Origin: Flavobacteriales bacterium UBA6057 | GTDB taxonomy: Bacteria > Bacteroidota > Bacteroidia > Flavobacteriales_G > Salibacteraceae | DNA: 64,000 nt | Direction of reading: 5' to 3' | NCBI GenBank assembly: GCA_002428995.1 | Contig: DIYJ01000012.1 | Location: 41,319-105,318, forward strand | In this document: one piece after another, positions 25,831 to 36,360 of the stretch | Layout: the number at the start of each line of letters is the position of its first letter | How positions within the stretch are numbered: the first letter of the stretch is position 1 | Notes under the pieces: generated by a model | Database searches by the model: none | The model's input: the letters and a program-made list of their open reading frames with translations, nothing else | What the model was told of the DNA's origin: nothing | Program-made: the position numbers and the translations under genes

Positions 25831-25875
25831 GGGAATCGCCACGAACTCGAACATGTTGTGGTGGTTCCCTTTTTT
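25831..25875 (+). terminator. Intrinsic terminator after tail-tube pair
   Basis: GGGAATCGCCAC (25831-25842) pairs with GTGGTGGTTCCC (25858-25869) with small mismatches and is followed by six T. It separates the tube genes from the convergent YdjM-type gene. Confidence 0.75.
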
Positions 25876-25882
25876 GATTCCA

Positions 25883-26881
25883 TCAGTTTCCCTTGATCCG
25901 GGTCCATAGCTCTGCCATTAGCTTTTGGCCATCCCGCTGGTCTTTGGGTTCTTCAATGAATTCAACCTGTGATTCATTGTCAGCTATGATTCTGTACTTG
26001 AATACAAAGTCCTGTGATTCTGGCTCCAGGCTCATCAGTCCAAAGCGCAGGTCATTGAAGTAGAGGTTTCCATCCTCTTCCTGTATCGTATACCATCCCT
26101 TCGAAATATGGATCATGCGCTGCACGCGCTCGTTTTCCTCCAGGTGCGCAATCAGGTGATGGTTTTTGGGGTAAAACCTGAAGCTGATGGGCTGGGTATC
26201 GAAGAATGAATAATCTCCCAAAAGGTAGCCCTCGTCCGTGTCTACGTTGGCGCTCCACAGAATGGTGTTGAGTGGTGCCGGTCGGGTAGCCATGTCGCTG
26301 TACTCGATTCCCTGGTGCTCCAGCGCATTCTTGAATTGAACATAGCTAAGCCCTTTTAGCAGGAAGGTCAACGCCAGATAGGAAGAACTGATCCAAAGCC
26401 CCAGCTTGTTGTAGCGCGCTCGCCTGGCGTTGCTGCGCTTCAGTCGCATGGCCATGATCAGGCACACCAGAAACGGCAAGGTGTAAAGCGGATCGATCAC
26501 AAAGATGGTTTTGAAGGCGAGTCGCAAATCCAGCGGCCAGAAAAGCTGCGTTCCCCAGGTTGTATGCGCATCCAGCAAGGGATGTGTGACAAAGGCCCAG
26601 AAAAAGAGCCAAGACCATGCTTTGATGTCTTTTAGCTTCTCATACCTCGAAACAAGCCATCCGAATACCGGAGCAAAGACTACGGAGAACGCAATGGAAT
26701 GTGTGAATCCACGGTGCATGGCCAGTGCCTGGGTAGTGTCCGTAAAGTGAGAGCTCAGCACATCCAGGTCAGGAATGGTTCCGGCTACGGCTCCGTAGAG
26801 CATGGCCTTGTTGCCGACCTTCTTGCCCAATACCACCTCCCCTACAGCGGCCCCGAGAACGATTTGTGTCAATGAATCCAT
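25883..26881 (-). CDS. YdjM-type membrane-bound metal-dependent hydrolase
   Basis: A 332-residue protein. The N-terminal 200 residues match the YdjM/DUF457 family: MDSLTQIVLGAAVGEVVLGKK, GTIPDLDVL, MHRGFTHSIAF with the paired His, and HPLLDAHTTWGTQLFWPL. These His and Asp residues form the expected metal site. About five membrane helices follow the family pattern. The C-terminal 130 residues are a soluble beta-rich domain. Family members are often called inner-membrane metal-dependent hydrolases; substrates are not firmly known. Confidence 0.87.
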   Translation of the reverse strand: MDSLTQIVLGAAVGEVVLGKKVGNKAMLYGAVAGTIPDLDVLSSHFTDTTQALAMHRGFTHSIAFSVVFAPVFGWLVSRYEKLKDIKAWSWLFFWAFVTHPLLDAHTTWGTQLFWPLDLRLAFKTIFVIDPLYTLPFLVCLIMAMRLKRSNARRARYNKLGLWISSSYLALTFLLKGLSYVQFKNALEHQGIEYSDMATRPAPLNTILWSANVDTDEGYLLGDYSFFDTQPISFRFYPKNHHLIAHLEENERVQRMIHISKGWYTIQEEDGNLYFNDLRFGLMSLEPESQDFVFKYRIIADNESQVEFIEEPKDQRDGQKLMAELWTRIKGN

Positions 26882-27104
26882 GCGCAGCGAAGTTAGTCGA
26901 TGAGGCTTCGGGCAGGTTCCAAATTGAAAGAGGGCGAAACAAGACTGAATACCCTCGAATCATCCAAAAAATGAACGCTCACAGGAAGGAAATTCCAGAA
27001 TGTGGAAACCTGTGAGTAGTTGAAAAGTCATAACTCATTGATAGTCAGTAGCGTGTGAATTTCGGTTCGTTGTTTTCTAATAGGCATGCCAAATACGAAT
27101 GGTT

Positions 27105-30100
27105 ATGCGTCTGATTCTACTTACTCTCCTCTGCATTTTTAGCCTGCTGAGCCCGTCACTGGTTCACGCACAAACGCTCACTACGCTTCCGCAAAGCGAA
27201 ATGGAAGTCTGCCGGGAAGCTCAGCCCTTCCAGGTACTGCTGATCAACGATTCATCAGCCACATTGAGCAATGTGCAGTTTACGATCGCTCTCCCGCAGG
27301 GCATTCAATACGTGGCCAATTCGGTAGTCGAGTCCACCTCCTTGAATGTTCAGGAACAAGACGTAAGTCAGAATAGCGGTCTGGTGTTCAGCGCCAATAA
27401 CCTGCCTGTAGGTGATAGCGTCAAGTTCACCATTCAGGTGGCGGCTTATCAAGAGGCGATTCCCTATCAAAACACCGGAGCGCTTTTCAGAAATCAGACA
27501 ACGGTTACGTATACCGGAGGCAGCCAAACGGATGAGAGCGATGCTTATAACATCCTCTACCCTGCTTTGACCATTCTTTCCGTAGCGCCCAATGCCCAAA
27601 CATTGCTCAGTGGAAACAGCATCACACGCGACATATCTGTCATCAACGGAGGCAATGGGAAAACGGAAACAGTCTACATCACAGACGTTCGAAATTCAGG
27701 CTTGCTTACCCTGGATGCCACATCCCTTGGAACCATTTCGGGAGACACCATCATCCTCACAGGTGCTGATTTTGCAGGCATTGGCAATGGTGACAACTAC
27801 TTCGATCAAAATGAATCGTTCACACTGACTCAAACACTTTCGGGGACGAGCTGCTCAGATATCACGGTCACTTCAGCGATTCGCGCCTGGTGGGGATGCA
27901 GCGGAACACTGACACCAACGGCCACGAGCTACGGTAACGTATCCATCGATTTTCAAACACCCAATCTGAAGCTTCTTTCTACGCAGACCTTGGAGTCTTG
28001 CTTTGGTGCGGGTATGGCCTCTCAGCAGCAGCTCCGGGTAGTAAACAAGGGCTCGGGTATTGCATCGGGTGTTCAGCTGTCCATCTTCAAGTCCACTGGT
28101 GGCGGCTACAATCAAAACATCTTCTCACGCTTGGACGCCTCTTCGCTGCAGTACAAGATTGGAGCGAGCGGGAGCTGGGCGAGTGTGTCAGGAGTTACAA
28201 CCACCGCCACTCAGAATGCCGGTGACTACAGCTGCCTGGGTAGCAATCCCATCGGACGTGTGGACTTCACACTGGCGGACTTGCAACCGGGAGATACGGT
28301 ATTTGTAGCCTGGGACATGTATTCCTGCTGCATCCAAACCTGCGAAGATGACGCAGTGAAGGGCTGGAAGGCCACGGCAGCCTACACTGATATTTGTGGT
28401 ACGGCTTCTTACAATACCGATCATACGGGGCAAGGCCGAAACAACCAGCAGATCTCCTTCACTACAGAAACGCCTACAGACATCATCAACGGGCAGGAAG
28501 AGGACTACACCTTCATCGTTTCCAGCTTTAAGAACACCCTGCCGGTTGGCACCGGGGCGAATTACAAGGTCACCTTTACGCTCGATGCGGGCCTGGTATA
28601 TGAAGACATGCGCTTCCACTCGAATGGTGTGGAGTGGTCACCGCTCTCGGTGAACTATTCCGGAAACACAGTGGTCGCCCTCTTCCCTTCCACGGCTCCG
28701 TTTACAGTGCCTAAGAGTGAGATCAACCTCACGCTCTCTGGAAACTGCGGGACATCAGGCTGGAAGACCATTGAACTGGACATGGCTTATGTGCCCGATA
28801 CAACATGTACCACGGTTTGCGAAATTCCCATCGAGTGTGATCATCAGGTAACGACTTACCTGCACTGTCCACTCGGACCCTGCGATGGGCCCAGTGTACT
28901 GAGCTTCGCAGCAGTAAGAACAAATTTTGGCGCTCCTGATAATAACCTGGACGGCTTGGCCGATGGTAGCGGGGCGCTTAACATGAACGAGGTGAAGGTG
29001 AATCGCGCGATGGTAGGAGATACCATCCGTGGCTCTGTAGCGGCCGTCATTGAATCTACGGGCGGTTCCTGGTCCTACGGAGCATTCACCTCTTCCGTGG
29101 ATTACGGAAGTGTGTTGGCAGTGATCGGTTCTGAGTTGGTCATTTATGATTCCAGTGCCGACACTACCTACACGCTCACCGGATTGACGTACTCCACCTC
29201 TACCAATTCCAATCAACGCGACTTTACCTTCGACCTGGACGTGGCTTCCCTTGCAGCGATCGATGCCAGTCTCACCGGCTATGCTTACGGGCAAGGCGAC
29301 TCCGTAGAGCTGCATGTAGACTATGAAGTGACGGGTAGTGTTGCCGGCCTGCTGAAGGAGTGCACCTTCCTCAACGAGTTTTACCTGAGCACGGTAGCCA
29401 ATCCCGGCAACGGACAAAAAGACTTCTGCAACTTCAAGAACGGCCGCATCACACTCATTGGTTACGGCTGGAGAAACAACTCAGCCGGCAATGCCACGGT
29501 GAATTCCTGCACCAAGGTGGTCAATCAATACTTCGGGATGTCCATCGGAGACATGTCTTCCAACTACGGTGGAGGCAATCTCTTCCCCTACGAGGCGCGT
29601 CAGTGGGGACATCTCAAGGAAGCGTGGTTGGTGATTCCACCAAACTACTCTCACGTAAATACGGTGATCCGTCAGTGGAGAACCCGCAGAACCAATGCTA
29701 CTACTTCACAAACAGTATCCTCTGTTTCTCCAGATGCCGTAAATGGCGATACGCTTTACTTCAACGTGGATCAGTACTATGCAGCATCTCAGTTTGCCAA
29801 GAGCGATGATGGTTTCCACGGTCGTTTCCAGGTAGAGCTCGCACCCACCTGCGATGTGCCAGAAAACACGTACCAGGATCTGGTTTGGATTTTCAACTAC
29901 CAGAAGTCTGAAAAGATTGACGCAGCAGAGTCAGGACAGGTGTTTGCAGGATCCAACGACAGAATACGCTACCAGCGCTCTACGCTGCAACCCTTGTCCA
30001 ACAATCCATGGCAGGACGCCAACACCCGCGAGGTGGTATGGGATTACAAGCTGAAGAATGCTTCCGGGTCGGATGCAGATCACGCCTGGATTCGCCTGGT

Positions 30101-33100
30101 GCCACCACCCAATTTTACCATCGATTCCGTTGTGAACGATGCCAATGGTCAGGCTTTGACGGTGCAAAACGATTTGTACCTCGTAGGAACGGTTGGTGCC
30201 AATTCCACGGCTGACTTCAGTATCTACGGGAACTTCTCCAACTGCGATACTGTGTTGATGGAGACCTATGCCGGGTATGAGTGTACGGGTTATCCGGATG
30301 ACTTTGCCAGCTTCTCCTGCCCTTATGAATACTACGTGTTGTACGTAGAGCCAAAGCCAGCGGCCTATCAAACCAGGATTTCCACCGAATTGGCGGAAGA
30401 CCCTTGCAGCCCTGAGCTGGATGTAGTGGTGGACATTACCAGTGTGAAGACCGCGCACATGTTTGACATGAGCATTGACTTCATCACTGCGGATACCAAC
30501 AAGATCAAGGTGAAGGACGGCACGAGTGAATTCCAGTACAACATTTCCAGTGCCTACGCTTCGGTTGCTGATCCTGGTTACAGCAGCAATAACTACTCAT
30601 ACGACATCAATAATTACGATCCTTCGTTCGAGATGAACGGCATCCCCGGGGTGTTGGACATCAATAACAACCGCTACCGATTGAAGTCTACCCTCGAACT
30701 GGGCGATCAATTCGTGAATGGCGACTTCCTCCAGATTCAGATCAACGGTGCCAATGCCTGCGATGTGCAATTGCCGACCATCAATCTCGCTGTTGATCCG
30801 AGCATCAGCTTTGAAAAGGACCAGTCAGCTGGACTGCACACCGATGTGATCGATAGCTGGAGCGCTTCCTGGGGAGATTATGACAATGACGGCTATGATG
30901 ATCTGTTTGTGCCCTCCAAGGACGTCAACGCGACCAATATCCTGTATCACAACAACCAGGATGGCACCTTCAGCAAGGTGACCAGCGGGCCGATTGTAGA
31001 GGATCTGGGTGCCGCAGTGTCTGGAAGCTGGGGAGATTATGACAACGATGGTGACCTCGATCTCTTTGTCGCCTACGTGGCCAACGCTCCTAACCGACTC
31101 TACAGAAACAACGGAGACGGCACCTTTACCAACGTGGAAGGGCTTTCGATCACCAATGAAGGCATCTACAGCCACTCGGTAGCGTGGGCGGATTACAACA
31201 AGGATGGAAACCTCGACCTGGTGATGACCAACTTCCACCCTACGCACTTCAACTTCCTCTATGCCGGAGACGGTGCGGGTGGCTTCACGGCAGACCAGAG
31301 CAGTGTGATTGCACAATCGGCTACTTCAGCCGTTGGCGTGGCCTGGGGTGACTATGACAATGACGGAGATGCAGACCTCTTCATCGCCAACACCAACGGA
31401 GAAAACAATCAGCTCTTCCGCAACGATGCCGGTGCGTTCACCGAAATCACTTCAGGCGAAGTGGTGAATGATGGTGGTCACTCCGTGGGCGGAACCTGGG
31501 GCGACTATGACAGCGATGGTGACCTGGATCTGTTTGTAACAAACTCTACGAATACAGAGCCTAACTTCCTCTACACCAACAACGGAGACGGCACCTTCCA
31601 GCGCGTTACCACCGGTGCAGTGGCGACAGATCAGTCCAACTCACACGGTGCCTCATGGATTGATTACGACAACGATGGCGATCTGGACCTGACCGTGGCC
31701 AACGATCAGGGAAGCAAGAATTACCTCTACTCTAACAATGGCAACGGCACCTTCACCAAGCTCGCCAACGCCATTACAGACGATAAAAGAAACTCCTACG
31801 GAGTCGCGTGGTCCGACTTCGACAATGACGGAGACTACGACCTCTACGTTGCAAACAAGGGGAACAGTACCAACGAATTCTTCATCAACGGCAAGGGCTC
31901 CTGTACCAATCACATCGGTGTGAATCTGGTGGGATGCATGTCAAACCGTGACGGCATCGGAGCGACCATTCGTGTCAAGGCGACCATCAACGGAACTTCG
32001 CTTTGGCAGACCAAACATGTCTCGACTCAGACATCGGGCATGGCCGGACAGAATTCGAACAAGCTGCTCTTTGGGTTGCGGGACGCGAATTCGGTGGACA
32101 GCCTTGTGGTGGAATGGCCATCTGGGGTTGTCACCCGAATCGCTAATCCTGTGATCAACCAGATCCACCTGATCAACGAAGACTGCGCCTCCAAGGTGTG
32201 TGGTGTGCTGTTCAACGATCAGGACGAGGATGGCGTTCAGGGCCCGGGTGAAAAGGGAATTCCAAACTACAGCCTGACAGTTGCTCCCGGAGGTTTCAAG
32301 GTATACACAGATGACAATGGCTACTACCAGTTCTACGCGGCTGACGGCTCCTACTCCATCAGCGTTGATACGAGTTCCAACTGGTCTCAAACCTTCCCAG
32401 TGGGCGGAGGAACGCAAAATCTGGTGGTTGATCAGAACATCACCGCAGAGTATTGTGGAAATGACTTTGGTCTGAACTCCACCTGTGATGATCCTGATCT
32501 GGAAGTCAGCTTGGGAACCACCGCCTTCCGAAGAGGACTCACCAACCAGTTCAACGTAGTGGTGTCCAATCGTGGTGCCTACGATGCCACCGATGACATT
32601 GAGGTCGTGTTGACCATGACAGAGAATGTCTACATCATGGATGAAGACTGGCTGGAGCAGTCAGCTCCTCCCGGATATCTCAAGTACAGCAAGACATTCA
32701 GCGGTTTGGAGCAATTGTCTGATACGCTCTTTGAATTGACCGATTCCGTTGCTCTGAGTGCATCGCTGGATGAGCTGGTGACCGTAGATGCTGAGATCTT
32801 CTACGAGGAAGCCGAATGCGACACCGGTAACAACACCTTCTCAATGACGGACGTGGTAGTAGGCTCCGTAGATCCCAACGACAAGGCCGTGCTGGTGCAG
32901 GAAGTAGGATTGGCTGAGGTAGCCTATCGAAACGAGATCCTGGTCTACAAGATCCGGTTCCAGAACGTAGGAAACTATGCCGCCCGCATTGTGCGCATTG
33001 AGGATGAGCTGTCGCCAGACCTTGACTGGAGCACCTTCCAGCCTGAGAGTTCTTCTCACCCCTTCACCGTTTCCATTGTTGACGGAGTAGTACAATGGGT

Positions 33101-33554
33101 GAACCGCAACATTGAATTGCCAGACTCTGCCTCTGATCCCGAAGGAAGCCAGGGCTACGTCACCTTCACCATTCAGCCTCGCAAGGATCTGGACATCTAC
33201 ACACGCATCGACAATGATGCCCGCATCCAGTTTGACTACAATGAGTTCATCGTAACGAATAATACTACCATCTATGTGAAGCCTGTTGACTTTGAGGTGG
33301 TTAAGCCAACGGTGACAGTGTTTCCAAATCCGGCTGTGGATCAGTTGAACGTGGTGCTGGTAGATCCCGACAAGCAGCTGATGGAGATTCAGCACATCGA
33401 GATTCTTGACATGAATGGAACACCTGTTCTGCAGGAATTTGGGGTGCGATCCTTGAAGCATCTGATGGAGTTAGGAAACCTCAGAAGGGGAGTCTACATC
33501 GTTCAGGTATACCACGAAGGTGCAAGGTTCACCACAAGACTGATTGTTACTTGA
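27105..33554 (+). CDS. Giant secreted FG-GAP/VCBS (CRTAC-like) protein with T9SS sorting domain
   Basis: About 2149 residues. The ATG at 27105 opens a signal peptide (LILLTLLCIFSLLSPSLVHAQ); 27099 is an alternative two codons earlier. The first 1200 residues contain DUF11-like beta-sandwich repeats. From about 1225 to 1600 there are seven FG-GAP/VCBS repeats with calcium-binding loops of the form WGDYDNDGDLDLFV. An ASPIC/UnbV domain (about 1618-1688, IGATIRVKA to VVEWPSG) follows as in CRTAC proteins, then an SdrD B-like module (FNDQDEDGVQGPGEKGIPN, about 1700-1765), another DUF11-like region and a type A sorting domain (VFPNPAVDQLNVVL). Likely a calcium-stabilised surface adhesin. Nothing appears truncated. 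Confidence 0.9.
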   Translation: MRLILLTLLCIFSLLSPSLVHAQTLTTLPQSEMEVCREAQPFQVLLINDSSATLSNVQFTIALPQGIQYVANSVVESTSLNVQEQDVSQNSGLVFSANNLPVGDSVKFTIQVAAYQEAIPYQNTGALFRNQTTVTYTGGSQTDESDAYNILYPALTILSVAPNAQTLLSGNSITRDISVINGGNGKTETVYITDVRNSGLLTLDATSLGTISGDTIILTGADFAGIGNGDNYFDQNESFTLTQTLSGTSCSDITVTSAIRAWWGCSGTLTPTATSYGNVSIDFQTPNLKLLSTQTLESCFGAGMASQQQLRVVNKGSGIASGVQLSIFKSTGGGYNQNIFSRLDASSLQYKIGASGSWASVSGVTTTATQNAGDYSCLGSNPIGRVDFTLADLQPGDTVFVAWDMYSCCIQTCEDDAVKGWKATAAYTDICGTASYNTDHTGQGRNNQQISFTTETPTDIINGQEEDYTFIVSSFKNTLPVGTGANYKVTFTLDAGLVYEDMRFHSNGVEWSPLSVNYSGNTVVALFPSTAPFTVPKSEINLTLSGNCGTSGWKTIELDMAYVPDTTCTTVCEIPIECDHQVTTYLHCPLGPCDGPSVLSFAAVRTNFGAPDNNLDGLADGSGALNMNEVKVNRAMVGDTIRGSVAAVIESTGGSWSYGAFTSSVDYGSVLAVIGSELVIYDSSADTTYTLTGLTYSTSTNSNQRDFTFDLDVASLAAIDASLTGYAYGQGDSVELHVDYEVTGSVAGLLKECTFLNEFYLSTVANPGNGQKDFCNFKNGRITLIGYGWRNNSAGNATVNSCTKVVNQYFGMSIGDMSSNYGGGNLFPYEARQWGHLKEAWLVIPPNYSHVNTVIRQWRTRRTNATTSQTVSSVSPDAVNGDTLYFNVDQYYAASQFAKSDDGFHGRFQVELAPTCDVPENTYQDLVWIFNYQKSEKIDAAESGQVFAGSNDRIRYQRSTLQPLSNNPWQDANTREVVWDYKLKNASGSDADHAWIRLVPPPNFTIDSVVNDANGQALTVQNDLYLVGTVGANSTADFSIYGNFSNCDTVLMETYAGYECTGYPDDFASFSCPYEYYVLYVEPKPAAYQTRISTELAEDPCSPELDVVVDITSVKTAHMFDMSIDFITADTNKIKVKDGTSEFQYNISSAYASVADPGYSSNNYSYDINNYDPSFEMNGIPGVLDINNNRYRLKSTLELGDQFVNGDFLQIQINGANACDVQLPTINLAVDPSISFEKDQSAGLHTDVIDSWSASWGDYDNDGYDDLFVPSKDVNATNILYHNNQDGTFSKVTSGPIVEDLGAAVSGSWGDYDNDGDLDLFVAYVANAPNRLYRNNGDGTFTNVEGLSITNEGIYSHSVAWADYNKDGNLDLVMTNFHPTHFNFLYAGDGAGGFTADQSSVIAQSATSAVGVAWGDYDNDGDADLFIANTNGENNQLFRNDAGAFTEITSGEVVNDGGHSVGGTWGDYDSDGDLDLFVTNSTNTEPNFLYTNNGDGTFQRVTTGAVATDQSNSHGASWIDYDNDGDLDLTVANDQGSKNYLYSNNGNGTFTKLANAITDDKRNSYGVAWSDFDNDGDYDLYVANKGNSTNEFFINGKGSCTNHIGVNLVGCMSNRDGIGATIRVKATINGTSLWQTKHVSTQTSGMAGQNSNKLLFGLRDANSVDSLVVEWPSGVVTRIANPVINQIHLINEDCASKVCGVLFNDQDEDGVQGPGEKGIPNYSLTVAPGGFKVYTDDNGYYQFYAADGSYSISVDTSSNWSQTFPVGGGTQNLVVDQNITAEYCGNDFGLNSTCDDPDLEVSLGTTAFRRGLTNQFNVVVSNRGAYDATDDIEVVLTMTENVYIMDEDWLEQSAPPGYLKYSKTFSGLEQLSDTLFELTDSVALSASLDELVTVDAEIFYEEAECDTGNNTFSMTDVVVGSVDPNDKAVLVQEVGLAEVAYRNEILVYKIRFQNVGNYAARIVRIEDELSPDLDWSTFQPESSSHPFTVSIVDGVVQWVNRNIELPDSASDPEGSQGYVTFTIQPRKDLDIYTRIDNDARIQFDYNEFIVTNNTTIYVKPVDFEVVKPTVTVFPNPAVDQLNVVLVDPDKQLMEIQHIEILDMNGTPVLQEFGVRSLKHLMELGNLRRGVYIVQVYHEGARFTTRLIVT

Positions 33555-33578
33555 TGGGCCCTACCCGTCAGGCATGCA

Positions 33579-33610
33579 GAGGCCAGGCTCACTAAGAGTC
33601 TGGCCTTCTT
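33579..33610 (+). terminator. Intrinsic terminator
   Basis: GAGGCCAGGCTC, ACTAA, GAGTCTGGCC and a following TTCTTTAT; one G-T pair in the stem. It lies just after the FG-GAP gene stop. Confidence 0.75.
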
Positions 33611-33753
33611 TATATGAAGAGCTTTTGCATCTGATCCCGTAGGATAGGCTAAAGAGCATGGTCAACGACTGACGTTTTATGCACCGCGGATTTCAACACG
33701 GCCAGCCTCACCTTTGTGTAACCTATGCCTGCTGCCAAAAAGCGATGAGCCGC

Positions 33754-35388
33754 TTATTTGATCACCAAAACGTTTTCAAAACTTTGAATGAAGAGCGCAC
33801 CATCCGCTGATAAACTGCCCGGTAGCTCACCCACGATCAAATCTTCCACCTGCACCACACTGGAGGCTGTTTTGTTCTTCGTGGAAATTTTCATGACGTA
33901 TCCTGCATTTAAGGTTTCATCCAGTCTCATGCTTTCCGTGAGTGTGTATTGCATACCACCGGCATTCCAGGTGCTTACATCGCTGTATTGTCCCTTTTGA
34001 TATCCATCTACCTCTGCCCTGGCGATGACATAATAGCTCTCTCCTACTTGCAGCAGTCTCAGCGTCAACGCTTCTTTCAGCTTGGATTCTTTGGCAGGTT
34101 TGATGGCTGGCATGGGATACACGGCCTGGAGCTTCCCATCGTTGCTCAGGTGTGCGATCATGAAAACCATTTCATTTCCGTTGGATGTGTTTTTAACCGC
34201 CTGGCAAAGCACCATGTATTCGTTATCCGATGTGGTCAACACATCCTGGATCATCGGCATTTTGAACTTCTTGACTTTCACCTTTTCCTTTAACGGCTGG
34301 ACGCTCTTCAGCTCCAGGTCTTCGTTGGCGTAGTTCTGAGCCCAAAGCTCCTTCGTGCCCGAAACCTTTGCAACGCTCAGACCTATGTTGCCTCCTGACA
34401 TTCCGTTAGAGGTGGTAGTGAATATCAAAACATCGTTTTCTTCATTCTTTACGAATGTTGAAGGCTGTACGCCATGTTGGCCACCGGTTTTGTTGATGGA
34501 CAAAGGAATCTGGGCATCTTCTTTCGCTTCCTCATCTATGAGCAGCAGTCTGAATTTCTCCTTTGAAGAGAAGAGGATGCCGGTAGAACCGTTCTCCAAT
34601 CGGGCATAGTTCAATTCACCTGGGAAGAAAGCTTCAGGCATTTTGATCTCAGACCGATGCAACCATTCTGCTGTCCGTAGGTCGATGATTCCGCTAAGGA
34701 ATACATCAGATCCAGAAATGGCCATCATGCCGCCCATGTATGCTGTCCCGTCCTTTGGCATGTAGGAGTTCCGAGCCTTGAATATGAGTCGCGAAAGCTC
34801 ACTCTGAGGCGGAGGCATGATCAGGTAATTGTTGCGCTCAATCGCGTTTGTTTCTCTGGGGTAGTAAACCTGCGCCCAGAAGCGCTCGTTCAGTTCCTTG
34901 CTTTCGCTTTTCTGAAACCTGAACCGCTGAAAGACTCCGAGCGATCCATACTTGGGTTGGAAAGAACCATAGACCAGGTCAGGCTTTCCGGCCAACACTG
35001 GATTTTTGATGAAAGCTGCCTCTACCCCTTCGATCTGTTGCCTTGCTTCACTGCTGGCTGCATTAAAAGTTTGGGTCTTATACTTGGTCAGGTTCTCAGC
35101 CTTGTTTTCAAAAGTCTCGGTGTTCGACTGAGCACCTTGTTGGTTGTAAGTGTGTACCTCTACCATTTCGGCCCCGCTCTTCTTATCGTTGAAAACGGAA
35201 AACTTGTACAATTCTGTTTTGTCGCTATTCCAGAACATTCCGGCATTGGTGACCATGCCCTTTTTCTTGGCCTTGCCAGCAGCCTTTGACCATGTGGTTT
35301 TGAGTGTGGTGCTTTTCAGTTGCTGGGCATTACCGAATAGTGCCACGGTAAGGGACAATGCTGTTGCCAATACGATGCTGCGTTTCAT
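33754..35388 (-). CDS. Secreted hypothetical protein (544 aa)
   Basis: The ATG at 35388 opens a signal peptide (KRSIVLATALSLTVALFGNAQQ); the 33 codons before it are open but not signal-like. The mature protein is soluble, Lys-rich and mostly beta, with alternating segments such as YKFSVFNDKKSGAEMVEVHTY and YMVLCQAVKNTSNGNEMVFMIAHL that suggest a propeller-like repeat fold. There is no T9SS tail, so a periplasmic location is likely. I do not recognise the family. Confidence 0.78.
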   Translation of the reverse strand: MKRSIVLATALSLTVALFGNAQQLKSTTLKTTWSKAAGKAKKKGMVTNAGMFWNSDKTELYKFSVFNDKKSGAEMVEVHTYNQQGAQSNTETFENKAENLTKYKTQTFNAASSEARQQIEGVEAAFIKNPVLAGKPDLVYGSFQPKYGSLGVFQRFRFQKSESKELNERFWAQVYYPRETNAIERNNYLIMPPPQSELSRLIFKARNSYMPKDGTAYMGGMMAISGSDVFLSGIIDLRTAEWLHRSEIKMPEAFFPGELNYARLENGSTGILFSSKEKFRLLLIDEEAKEDAQIPLSINKTGGQHGVQPSTFVKNEENDVLIFTTTSNGMSGGNIGLSVAKVSGTKELWAQNYANEDLELKSVQPLKEKVKVKKFKMPMIQDVLTTSDNEYMVLCQAVKNTSNGNEMVFMIAHLSNDGKLQAVYPMPAIKPAKESKLKEALTLRLLQVGESYYVIARAEVDGYQKGQYSDVSTWNAGGMQYTLTESMRLDETLNAGYVMKISTKNKTASSVVQVEDLIVGELPGSLSADGALFIQSFENVLVIK

Positions 35389-35644
35389 GTCTTTCACTTT
35401 TGTTTTGGAATGATTGAATTCAGGAGCGTTTGCAGAGTATATCCGGGTTCTTTTCAGGGCGAGGCCTATTGGGGACGGTACAGCCAATGCCTGAAGTATC
35501 CAGAACCAGTGGGAAGTTGTTCGCTCTCAAGGAGGCGAAGCTATTCCTGGCGTAGCGCGTGTTGCTACGTAGTAATACGGATGTAGCCCGGTAGATTTAC
35601 TGAAATCGCTAAGAAGATGTTTGAACTCTGAAAGTCGTTCCGCT

Positions 35645-36283
35645 CTAGTCTACTAACCCATGCTTGAGTCCATAGCGAATGAGCCCTGCAACGTTTTTCA
35701 CGTCCAGCTTCTTCATCATGTTGAGCCTATGTGTCTCCACAGTGCGGACCGAAATGAAGAGCTTCTCACTGATTTCCTTGGTACTGTAGCCACTGGCCAC
35801 GAGTTGGAGTACTTCCAATTCACGCTCAGACAACTTCGGGCCGCTTTGGACATTGGTTTCAGTGTGTTGACGAAGCAAGGCATCTGTAACATCTGCTGAG
35901 TAAAACGGAGTTCCCTGGGCGACAGACTGAACCGCGCGAAGGATTTCTTCTCCTGGAGCAGTTTTGACCACAAATCCATTGGCTCCGGCCTGCATGAGTG
36001 CTTTGATCAAGGTCGGGTCGTTGTGAACGGAGAGCACCAATACATGAAGTTCCGGGAAAAGCTCGCGGGCTTGCTTCACCAATTCTAAACCACTCATTTT
36101 GGGCATGTCCAAATCGGTCATGAGCACATCCACCTGAAGCGCTTTCAACTGCTGCAGCGCCTGCAACCCCGATGTAGCGGTAGCCACTACCTCCAATTCA
36201 TCAGAAACGGAAAGAATACGCGCCAATCCAGCTAAAACCAAAGGATGGTCATCAACGATGACGATGCGTGTGCGTTTGCTCAT
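35645..36283 (-). CDS. NarL/FixJ-family response regulator (orphan)
   Basis: A 212-residue regulator with receiver domain (acidic pair D11/D12, phospho-acceptor D57 in LMTDLDMPK, and KTAPGEEIL near the switch Lys) and a LuxR-type HTH (about 150-210: LSERELEVLQLVASGYSTKEISEKL, then SVRTVETHRLNMMKKL). No sensor kinase lies within several kilobases on either strand, so its partner must be elsewhere. Confidence 0.92.
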   Translation of the reverse strand: MSKRTRIVIVDDHPLVLAGLARILSVSDELEVVATATSGLQALQQLKALQVDVLMTDLDMPKMSGLELVKQARELFPELHVLVLSVHNDPTLIKALMQAGANGFVVKTAPGEEILRAVQSVAQGTPFYSADVTDALLRQHTETNVQSGPKLSERELEVLQLVASGYSTKEISEKLFISVRTVETHRLNMMKKLDVKNVAGLIRYGLKHGLVD

Positions 36284-36333
36284 GCCAAAATAACTCTAGC
36301 GCTCAAGCCAATCCAAATCCAGTACAATCCCCC

Positions 36334-36360
36334 AATGATCTAATCATCTGATCATCTAAC
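36334..36360. repeat. Solo ATCATCTGAT array
   Basis: A short run AATGATCTAATCATCTGATC-ATCTAAC resembles one terminal array of the dispersed elements A and B, without the core. It overlaps the stop codon of the SRAP-family gene by a few bases. Confidence 0.45.
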
